Part shown: piece by piece, positions 1 to 9,600 of the stretch
How the letters are laid out: every line of letters starts with the position of its first letter
Numbering within the stretch: the stretch's first letter is position 1
Origin: Hirundichthys speculiger
Taxonomy: Eukaryota; Chordata; Actinopteri; Beloniformes; Exocoetidae
Length of the DNA: 64,000 nucleotides
Direction: 5' to 3'
Assembly (NCBI GenBank): GCA_018398805.1
Contig: JAGFBZ010001918.1
Span: forward strand, 1-64,000
Notes under the pieces: generated by a model
Seen by the model: the letters and a program-made list of their open reading frames with translations, nothing else
Told to the model about the DNA's origin: nothing
The model's database searches: none
Program-made: the position numbers and the translations under genes

Positions 1-1930
1 CAAAACTTTGACGTCTCCTGGTCGTGGGTTGCATTGCGCCTGGGGTGTGTTTATTAGGAGAAATATGTAATATCTGACATAGAACTGAAAAAGTAAGACA
101 GGAACAGGAAAGCAGCTACCTGTTATAAACCAGGCTGTGATATCTTAAGTACCTAGCCTGAAGATTAGCGTTTTATATGCAAATGGTCTTTATAGCTTTC
201 ATTTGGTGTGTTGCATCTGTGGATCACCTCGTGTGATGTCATGCACCGCGGCGCTTCCTCAGAAGTGATTTTCCATTATGAGTGGAGTGATACCTCACCT
301 GTGACTAAACAATCCAGTGTGATATATACAGTTGATGAAATCAATACGAAGGTTGTGGTAGTACCAAGATGTACAGTCTTTTGTTTCCTGGTCATTTCAT
401 GCAAGTCCCCCGCCCCACCAGTTATGAAATTATTCTAATAATTGATTGAGCAAATTATGAAAAAAAAAAAAATGTTTTTTCTGCCAAAATTAGGCGCCTG
501 TTCATCATATGATGTTCGAAACATTAAAGTAATGGCAGTGAAAGTGTGCATGGCTCTGCCCAGACACCAATCCAAGCTTGCACGAAGGCACTGATAACTG
601 AAACAGCTGCTGATCCCACTCTAACGGGATGTTGCTCAGGAGACACGATGTAAATGCTGTGTCATTGAGATATTGAACACTAGGTGTAAAAGGTCAATAT
701 GCAAAGCTTAGTCCAAGTTATAGTGAGCTAAATTAATGTTCAAACAAAGCTTGTATTTAAATCACATACAATTAAAGTATCCAGATTTTCAAAGCTTCCC
801 CAGGTGTAAAGCTTTCTAAATTCAACAGCACAGGAAGAACTAGTTCTCTCTCTCTCTCTCTTCATCTTTTATCTTTTATCAGCTTGAGCGCAAACTAGTT
901 CACCTTCATGTTTCATTAATCTTATTCGAGCTGCAGAGCATTGCTTTGGAAAAAAAAATCTCTCGTTCATCATCAACAGAATTGATTCAGACGTGAAAAA
1001 TGTCTCTGCCCTCCACAGAAAAGAGAACAGTGCTTTTTCTTTTACTTTTTTTGTCAACTTAGGCAACTAATGTTATTCTAAGAGGGCAGTGAAGTGAACC
1101 GTTCATGCTGAGTAGACGCGAGGATTCCTTTCGCTCTGCCCCAATCAATTTGTGTGCAACTTAATGTGATATCTCGTAAGATCAATTTCTCTGCGATACA
1201 TATGAAATTACTTCTGAATAAGTTTTGCTCCCATGATGCATCACTTCAACAATCTTTGTTTGTTTTTATGATAAAAAAAAAAAACTTTAACAACCAGAAA
1301 GAGAACCAAACACATTTAAGCTCCCAACAGGGCTAATGTTTAGTAGCACTGTGTTTCTCAGTAGTTAGACGTTGGTTTGGAAAACCGCGGTTCACGTTCA
1401 TGTAGCGGCTAATATGCTGCACCAAGTCTCCAGAGAGCAGCTCACCTCTCCTGACCACCAACTCAACAGCATGTAATCAGTGACAAAAGAGCTGTCACCC
1501 AACTGTTAAGCACACAGAGCAGCTTCAGCATCAGCTTGTTAACTGGAGAGTCCCCCCATCATCGGAAATCAACACAGCCTACGACTTATTTTTCCATTTT
1601 GGATTTTTCTCAGTCAAACTCTTAACGTTGAATTATGTTGTGAAGTTCAGTTCGTTTGCATGTTTCTTCCTTCCCTTTCCTTCCCGTGCTGTGCATGAAT
1701 GTCAATAGCCCCTGAACAGGGTGCTGACTCAGGTCTTTTTCACACGGCAGATGTTAAGTACCACGGCAGATCGACCACTGGAGCTGGTCGATCTGGAGTC
1801 TCATAACCCCTGCAGGTATCGACAGTCACCAGCAATCACATTTACCTCCAAACCCTCTTTTCCCTCCATCCATATTAATAATTGGCAAGTCCATTATCAG
1901 GAATGTCTGTTTTTTTTTCTTTAGCACTCT
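1..1930. other. No gene recognised
   Basis: No exon, RNA gene or clear element was found. A short CT run lies at 845-861. A poor tRNA-like stretch near 1345-1420 might be a degenerate SINE head but is too weak to call. The 3' part (from about 1720) may already belong to the LINE relic that follows. Confidence 0.5.
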
Positions 1931-2909
1931 TTGTCATCAGACACAATTCAAGAGTTTGTCTCCATTCTCTCCGTGATGAGCATTATTGTCCATGTGGGGT
2001 CTAATACCAGCTATAGACTTTCTGAAATAAAGAACCTGTTCACTGATCTCGTTAATGTACTGAACAACTGCAGGAAGTCCCTGTTTTATTTCAGGTCCCA
2101 TTCCCACTCTTCATCACGGCAGGGGTTGCTTTAGTGGGCTACTCTTTCTCCAGTGCCTCATGAGCTTCAGGAACTACAGTGGTGGTTTGGCCACTGTGTT
2201 TGAGCAAAGCTTTAAGTGCTGTTTGATTACAACGAATGTTGATTCTAGCTTTGAACTGCAATTATTTGTGACTGACTTTGTTCCTTCTATGCTGTGTGCT
2301 GTAGTCTATCAGCCACCTGAAATACAGCATGGATTTGATGGATGGATTCTCAGTTTTTGGGAGACACTGTGCCTACATATGATTAAAATACTGATCTTTG
2401 GAGACTTTAAAATACATGTCTGCTGCACTTCAAATCAGCTGGGAAATGATTTTAAAAGCCTTCTTTTAACCTTACACAGTCCATATATTATGGATTGTAT
2501 TGTATTGTAAACCTGTGGTATCTAACTTGGGAGAGATTGAGATTGACTCCACTGTGAAAGTGAGCTTTCTTCAGCTCCAACTTTCTGCCCAGAGTGAAGC
2601 CATTCCCAAGTCAGAATGATATTGAAAAAGCTTGACATGCCTTCATCAGTTCTCACCTTGATTACTGCAACGAGCTGTACGTTGGAGTGAACCAGTGTTT
2701 CTTTTCCAGCCTCCAGCTGGTACAAAATGCCGGTTGTCGGATGTTGACCAACACCTGACTCCCAGCTTATTTTACAGTTGATTTAAACTCTTAATGTTTT
2801 TAAAGCAGTTCAGGGTCTTGCCCTTCACCATCTATGTGATCTTATCAACCTAGCAGGGCTCTGGTCTGCTGATCAACATTTCCTCGAGGCTCTGATGTCT
2901 CAATGCAAA

Positions 2910-2958
<49 letters not shown>

Positions 2959-3115
2959 GGGGGGGGGGGGATTGTTGTTTTGCAGTAGCCAGTCCCAGAC
3001 TGGAATACTTTGCATATGGGTGTTGTAAGACGTTTTTAATTGTGTTTGGAAAACACTTTGGTTCGGCTCTGACTGCTGTAAAGTGCTATATGAGTAGAAG
3101 TCTGACTGATTGATG
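1931..3115 (+). pseudogene. L2/Rex1-like LINE relic with esterase-like, endonuclease and RT C-terminal pieces
   Basis: Several frames carry pieces of a non-LTR retrotransposon in the right order. At 1931-2134 the piece IIVHVGSNTSYRLSE resembles the SGNH-esterase-like segment of some fish LINEs. At 2160-2510, GGLATVFEQSFKC, AVVYQPPE and ILIFGDFKIHV match an AP-endonuclease; the GDF(N/K)IH motif is diagnostic. At about 2620-2750, HAFISSHLDYCNELYVGVNQ and SLQLVQNAG match the conserved stretch after the reverse transcriptase, but stops and frameshifts interrupt it. The end (3060-3115) has the 'aaagtgctatatgag...tgattga' tail of this class. Most of the RT domain is deleted and a long G run interrupts the 3' part. 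Dead copy; the family assignment is from memory. Confidence 0.75.
2910..2970. repeat. Poly-G tract, about 60 nt
   Basis: An almost pure G run, broken by one T at 2958, lies inside the LINE relic. It is likely to form G-quadruplexes and its true length is uncertain, since homopolymers are prone to assembly error. Glycine- and proline-rich ORFs across it are artefacts. Confidence 0.95.
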
Positions 3116-3656
3116 TCAGTGTGCGCCAAATTACATTGTATCAATTTTAAGTTAGTTCGAAGCATGTTCATATAATGTTTTCACTCTGGCCCAAACTGCA
3201 TCACAAGTCATGTGGCATCAGAAATGTTCCCACCACTTCAACAAGGAAAAGATTAGCACTGGCAGCTACATGAGTGGTGATCCTGTCTACATTGCCCGGA
3301 ATAACCAGAGGAAGCCGCTAGCGCTGCAAAGACCAGAAAGTCACAGATCTGCAAAGCCCTGGATGAGTGCGACTGCTGCCCCCTTTACATGTCATCTGCA
3401 GAACTCTATTTCCTCTTTAGAGGTTAGCAAAGACTCTCCTGGCTGGTAGCTAAACTTCATCACATCCTCAGCAGCTGAAAAAGGAACAATCTGAAAACTG
3501 TCCACTCAGTCACTCGTTTCGGTTCTCTGCATTTAAAAATTAAAATTAGTTAATATAAGAACCAAAGAATATTGATGTCTAATGTGTCTTAAGAAACTAA
3601 AATGAAACCACATTTACAACTTATTCTCAGAAACTTCCATTTTTTTAAGTAAAGTA
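3116..3656. other. No gene recognised
   Basis: Unique-looking sequence with no supported exon or repeat boundary. Confidence 0.5.
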
Positions 3657-4046
3657 TAGCCTTGCCCATTTGCAGTTCACCGTTAGTGGCCCCCGCATAC
3701 TCACGGATTTTGCTCTCAAAGTTTTTTTTTTAAATATATTTGAATTTGTTGTAGCCCCCGGCAATTTCGTGAATTTTTAGGCCATTTTTTTTTTTTTTTT
3801 TCACAGAAAAACTCTTACATTCACCCTAACTGGTAAATAAATTAAAATATTCTTTTTAATTTATCATTACTATTACTGCATTATTACTCTAATAATGAGT
3901 AAGAATGTCTTTAGAATGCATTTGGGAAGCACATTTTAGCGTATATAATATCACACAAAGGCCTTTTAAAACTGCATCAATAATTCACAGATTTTTGGGA
4001 TTCATGGAGGGAGGAAGGAACGTAAGCCCCGCAAATAATAAGGGTG
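3657..4046. mobile_element. MITE family B, copy 1 (TA-flanked)
   Basis: The ends are imperfect inverted repeats: 'tagccttgcccatttgc' on the left and the complement of 'acccttattatttgc' on the right, each beside TA. The interior is T/A-rich. A second, inverted copy lies at 40699-41455. No transposase is present. Shared ends and interior between the copies support a non-autonomous DNA transposon family. Confidence 0.65.
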
Positions 4047-4048
4047 TA

Positions 4049-4997
4049 CTTTAGTTTCAAACTGTACAAAAAACAATCTAAGAATGCTACATTTTTCCAT
4101 TTAAAATTATCAATCTGTGTATTTCAAAATAATCAACATCAAATTTTGTTCAAATTAATATTTTGGCCACCTAATCTCTTAATTGATTTTTATAAAAACA
4201 GATGTCTACAGTGAGTCTAGTACCTACTGTGTCCAGAACAAAGTAGGTCAGTCCTCATAGATGTTTGACTCTTCTAGTGAGATATCTGGCAGCTATTTTA
4301 GACCGACTTCAGACTGCAGAAGGCTCCCTGAGTGTCTGAAAATATATTTTAAATAACCCCGGAAAGCAGAAAACTCACCACTTTTGATCAAAGCGATGGA
4401 GTGGAAGTGTTTGTATGTCGGTGCAAAGTGCTGCTGATGTACTGCAAATGGAAGAAAATAACAGCAAATTAAAAGCCACTGACTGACATTCAAGTAGCTA
4501 GAAGCAAATAATAGAAAGGCGTCATTTGACATGGTGTCGAAACGATGCGCGACGTCTATTATGCATGCCTCATTTCTGACATGTTTTGAGTATGTGTATA
4601 ACTAAACCAAACTGTGGAAAAAAGACTCAGAAAATGCTCCACGCTACATGAACTACGAGGCACACCAAGACGTTGCACATCTTTGTATGCCATTTAAAAG
4701 ATGTAATTTAACTAAACATATCCACTACTGCAAAACAGCAAGGATTCCTCATCTATTGGACTCACAACTGACACTTGGTAGGAAGTTTTTGTGTTTATAA
4801 GTTGTGTTGTGCATCATAGCCAAACATCTCTACCTTGGTCTTTCATTCTGTCCAAAGGACATTGTTACACTGGTTTTATTTTAATCAGATGCAGCTTTGC
4901 AAACCTAAACAATTCCAGACAAGTATTACCAGTGTATTTTTCTTTCAGTGCACTGGAATTTAGATATTGTGATATATACACTAGTGGCCTTTAATGA
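4049..4997. other. No gene recognised
   Basis: No supported coding exon. I searched it on the minus strand for the missing last exon of PUDP (a segment around FEDAPNG) and did not find it. Confidence 0.5.
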
Positions 4998-5763
4998 CTA
5001 AGCGGACAGAAAAGTGGGATAGGGGGCAGGGCACAGGACCCAGACCCAGGAGATAAAGCTTTTGGGTTTTTGGCAATTTATCTGAAGCATTGCACCGTCT
5101 GACTCTGGGGTGAACTTGCTTGGACTTTTGCTCCTGTGAAAAATCGGAGACCGTCTCGTCTTCAACTTGTGAATAATCTTTCTCACTGTAGATCAGCGGT
5201 CTCCAACCTGTTTTGCACCACAGACCGGTTTTAAGTCAGGCCAAATATTTTACGGACCGTTCCGTAAAATGTGCCGCAGATAAATACAACAAAATAAAAA
5301 GATACAACCGGCATAAAAACTGGGGTATTTTCTATATATTTTAATAAACGTGAATCCACTGTGTATTCACGTGCAACTTTATTCGTAGCATCCTCGTAAC
5401 ATCGCGCAGAACATCGGTAACATCTTCTCTGTGCAAAGACACTTTCTGAAAACGTTTGTTTTTTAATCATTTTGCCACGTAACCGAGACAGGGGTCTGGA
5501 AGTCTTGTCATGTGTCAATGGAGAAAATCTGGTCATTTTTCAAAATAAAACATCATTTAGACTAAGATAATAAATCAAATGATAATAACGAAGTTATTTA
5601 TTTTTTTCTCCACGGCCCGGTACCAAATGACCCACGGATCGGTACCGGGGACCTATGCAGTAGAATGATCGACTCCAAATGATTGAGAAGTCACCTTTAA
5701 ATTGATGGAGAGCATCAGTTACTTCTCTAACACAATGACTGATCTCTTTCCTCCTTGGCATTC
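4998..5763 (-). pseudogene. Tc1-like transposase N-terminal relic, split by a hAT MITE
   Basis: Reading leftward from 5763, MPRRKEISHCVREVTDALHQ starts the helix-turn-helix DNA-binding region typical of fish Tc1 transposases. It reaches GATCATTCTACTG at about 5658-5670, where a hAT MITE interrupts it. The same frame resumes at about 5190 with VRKIIHKLKT and then SKFTPESDGAML, the second half of the Tc1 DNA-binding domain. Joining across the insert gives the family's D-H-S-T-V-R-K-I-I-H order, so the host was a Tc1-like transposon. The catalytic domain was not found. Inactive. Confidence 0.8.
5194..5657. mobile_element. hAT-type non-autonomous element inserted in the Tc1 relic
   Basis: It begins CAGCGGTCTCCAACC and ends ...GGTACCGGGGACCTATG, the CANNGGTC-type inverted ends of many vertebrate hAT elements. 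Flanking 8-mers ctgtagat (left) and cagtagaa (right) agree at 6 of 8 positions, as expected for an old 8-bp target duplication. Interior motifs such as 'gaccggtt', 'cggaccg' and 'cacggcccggtacc' are typical of this family. There is no coding capacity. Confidence 0.8.
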
Positions 5764-6375
5764 TGTTAACACATGGGCTGAATACTCCAAGCCAGCATTT
5801 AAGCGCAAAAAAAACAAAAAAAAAACACCACACTTGCTGATGATCAGTAAAAATTAATCAAATCTTACTGGTTCTGCACTTTGGCATTGAGGTATCAGTA
5901 TTTGGCATTTTTAAATCAATAGGTGTAGTTGTGAAAACTACTCCATCAGTCTTTGCTGACACCACACTGGGCTGTTACACAGAATATTTCCTAAATAGGA
6001 ATGAAATTTTGAATTTTTTTAGCAAACTAAACCCATCTTTCCCCCCAGGTCGTTTCAGAAGCAGTCTCAATCCTGCCCAATTAGTCTGATGTGTCTTACC
6101 GCTTAAATTTGAGGAAGCAATTTCAATCAGGAAAGAGGTGTGCCCCCAGCATCATATAATTACCACCATCAGCTGTTGGGAAGTCATTTATCCATCTTAC
6201 ATCTTATAAATATCAACTTATAGGTTTAAAAAAAAAAACAAGTGTTCAACTTTCAGTGTGTGCAATGGATGCATTTACTGGAAAAGTAAAAAAAACTTAA
6301 ATGATGCTGAAAACATTCCTTTTAAACCTGAGATTAAGTTGCGACTCAGATTCATGGACGTGCTGCAGATCTTAC
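5764..6375. other. Probable PUDP intron 3, proximal part
   Basis: The sequence follows the exon 3 splice donor on the minus strand. No further PUDP exon is visible. It may include the 5' flank of the Tc1 relic. Confidence 0.5.
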
Positions 6376-6605
6376 CTTCTCTGGAGGAACCGGGGGTCTG
6401 AATCGACTGGCACACACCAGGAAGGAGTCAGGCTGGGGCTTCCCCCTCTTCACCTCGGGGTCGTCGCCCACAACAATGTGGTCAAACAGGGCGAAGAAGT
6501 CTTTGTGCCGGCTCGTCTTCAGCTGGAACGTCACGCCGGCCGAGCTGGTCGCCACTGCAGCGGGGACGCGGTGCTTCTGCAGGTGGTTGACGAGTTTCTC
6601 CACAC
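6376..6605 (-). CDS. pudp: PUDP coding exon 3
   Basis: Acceptor 'gcgcaccag' precedes 6605. The exon reads [39 protein letters not shown] and [17 protein letters not shown], ending PPEK in phase 0. It carries motif II and the motif III lysine. The donor is 'agaag|gtaagatct'. Confidence 0.95.
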
Positions 6606-9600
6606 CTGGTGCGCAGGTGGCAAAATATAAAATTCAACCTTAGCTCAAATGCGTCTTTAACAGGGGTCAGTGAAGGGCTTCGGACATCTGCATCACTGCT
6701 GGAAATCTTTGAAACTCTACGTTTAACAACTAAATACGGTGACAAGAAAAAGTATGTGAACCCCATGTCCATGTAGGTCACAATAACAGACTGAACATAA
6801 TGTGCTCATGTTGATTCAACAATTAGATTTTTTTCGTAACTGTACAGAACAACTGTTCAAAACAAGAGGAAAAAGTAAATGAGTCCTTGAAGTTACTGCT
6901 GGCTAAGGCCCCGATCGTACACTTCCTGCTAGCCGCTACCCGCTAGCTGCAAATTGCAGGTATAGGAACCTCCACTAACCGCTAATGCAATCTTCCGCTT
7001 CCTAAAGCCTCTACCCATTATGCGGACTCCCTTACTCACTTTGTAGGTGTGGCAATGGGCGTGTCTTTTGCCCTTTCTGCAAACTCGGTATCTTGCGATC
7101 GCAGGTTGCGAGTGGTCTGACCACCCGCTACACGCTACCCGCAACCCGCATGTCGGCACGCACAAAAGGGTGTCCAAATGGCATCAATGTGCGTCCATCT
7201 GGTCTCATGTGGACGTGCACAAACGGCTCTACCTCTCGAATTAAATCTTGTATAAAAAGCGTGATTTGGCCTCAGTTGAACCCCTGAGAAAATGGCAGAG
7301 ATCATCTTAAACGGCTTGCTTGCCAGCTAAACAATAGACGACCAGAGTGCACCAACTATCTGGGACTTTCAGGTTGCTGATAGGAATTGTCTGTGTAAAA
7401 ATATTTATATGTATATATCAGTGCAGAGGAGGAGGAGGAAGGAAGAGGAGGAAAGAAGAGGAGGAAGCTCTACAGCAGAGTCCCAGACGAGCTGCGCACG
7501 AGAGCTGCTCCGATCTGGATGAAAAGACGCTCCATAGCTGTTTGCAGGTAGCGCAACCTGCTCTTAAAGGCAATGGCTACTGACGCACTGATTGGTTTAA
7601 CAGGTGGAACGCCCTAACTACTCCTATGCATAATGTAGCGGGTAGCACAAGTGGGATAGCGGGTTTAGCAAGGTGGAAAATTGCGTTCTTTGCGGGGAAA
7701 CGCCCCTCCCGCTACCCGCTATCCCTTAATAGTGGCTTTAAGAGAACTAAAACTCCTTTGAAGGATTCCTTTTGGAAACTCTGGATCAGACATACACAAC
7801 TTTCACGAGGAATTTGTGATCGTTCCTTTTTACAGAACTGCTCCAGTTTAGACATTTTTGACGGTTTATGTTTTCTTTAGAAGCGATTCAGTGGTGAATT
7901 CAATCCCACGTTTCCATACTGGGGCGGCTGTGGCTCAGAATGTTGAGGAGCCATCTGCCAACTGGAAACTGGTGGTTCAGTTCATTCCCTATACAAATAC
8001 ATTTCATTATTTTATTTTATTTTTTTTACCCTTTCTACGATGGCAAGTGGTCCAGGTCCTGAGGCTGGGAAACAAGCGGAAATCATGATGCTCCCTACGG
8101 CAAACTTCACCGTTGCAATGATAATTCATTGTCAGTACGTTGTGCCCTTTCCAACATAAAACCAAGTCCCAAGGTGTTGTGTGTGTTCACGTACTTTTTT
8201 CCCTCCAAAATTGTGAATGTTCACTGAACAATCAGCTGAGGTACATTGTGTCTATTATTGCGACTTAGGTGAAGGTCTAAGTCACAATAAAACATTTTAT
8301 GGCAAATTAAAGCAGAAAAGGGTTTACGTACTCTTTCATGCGACTGTAACATGCACTTACAGTCAACCTGTGTGTTGTAAAACTTGTAAAACACACTTGT
8401 AAAACTCTGGATCTTCTGTGCATATACAGCCATGGCCAAAAGGTTTTGAGGGTGACACAAACATGGATTTTCACAAAGTCTGCAGCCTCAGTTTTTATGA
8501 TGAAAAACTGTATATTATCCAGAAAACTATAAAGGGTGACCAGATGAATTGCATTCAGTTGTTAATTCACTATGTGATGAACAAAAACACACACAGTACC
8601 GCTGCATTTCAGCCCTGCAACAAAAGGAGCAACTGACATCCTCACCGTCAGTGATTCTATTGTTAACGCAGGTGAAAGTGTTGATGAGAACAAGGCTGAA
8701 GATCACACTGTCATGCTGACTGAGTCGGAGCACAGCTTTAAAGGGAGGGTGGTGCTGGAAACCATGGTTACCTGCAAGGGTACACGTGGAGTCGTCATCG
8801 CCTTGCACAAAAAGGGCTTCGCAGGCAAGTAAGACTTGCACCTCAATCAACCATTTATCAGATCGTCAATAACCTCGCAGGAGAGAAGTTGGACTGTTGT
8901 GGGAAAAAAAAGGCTTCAGGGCACCCAGGAAGGTCCGGTAGGCGCTGATCCTAAAGCTGGATCAGCTGAGGGATCGGGGCACCACCAGTCCAGAGCGCGT
9001 TCAGGGATGGCAGCGGGTGAGGATGGCCTGGTGGGAATCCAGTTTATTGAAGGATCACTGAAGGAAAATTCAATGTTGCAGTAGTTGTCACTACTAGGGA
9101 TCAACCGATATTGATTTTTAGGGCCTATGCCGATACCGATTTTTTTTCCATCACCCTTAGCCGATGACCGATTATGGACTGCCGATTCTCTTATATACAG
9201 TCATGGAAAAAATTATTAGACCACCCTTGTTTTCTTCAGTTTCTTGTTCATTTTAATTCCTGGTACAACTAAAGGTACATTTGTTTGGACAAACATAACG
9301 ATAACCACAAAGATTGCTCATAAGAGTTTTATTTAAGAGCTGATATCTTACCATTTTCCATGGTTTCCTTGATTATAACCTAAATCACTTAAGTTTTTAC
9401 ATCAATAGCTATGGCGTTGTACTGCCAAAAACACTGCTTTTATGCATTCAGTGTTTTCTTTTCTGTCTATTTTAGTCACATGATGACGTTTAGTGGTACC
9501 AGGTATTAAAATGAACAAGAAAGTGAAGAAAAAATGGTGGTCTAATAATTTTTTCCATGACTGTATGTGGCCGAAACTGCTTTTGCTCTCTCAATTTACA

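Larger units (their letters stand above)
6737..8346. mobile_element. Tc1-like non-autonomous element with TA duplication
   Basis: The left end is 'cggtgacaagaaaaagtatg' after TA (6735-6736). The right end is the complement of 'cgtactctttcatgcgactg' before TA (8347-8348). These are the inverted ends of a fish Tc1 family that usually begins 'cagttgcaagaaaaagtatgtgaac'. No transposase ORF survives. The interior has been replaced or invaded by the repeat at 6907-7745 and a SINE at 7918-8130. It sits in PUDP intron 2. Confidence 0.7.

Noticed and set aside
2160..2510. 116-codon ORF as a host gene
   Set aside because: It matches a LINE AP-endonuclease (GDFKIH motif) and is followed by other LINE pieces in order.
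2845..3171. Proline-rich and glycine-rich ORFs across the poly-G tract
   Set aside because: Homopolymer translation artefacts inside a LINE relic.
5380..5420. Minus-strand 'YEDATNK' as the missing PUDP FEDAPNG motif
   Set aside because: It lies inside the hAT MITE, the flanking residues do not match PUDP and no acceptor site is present.
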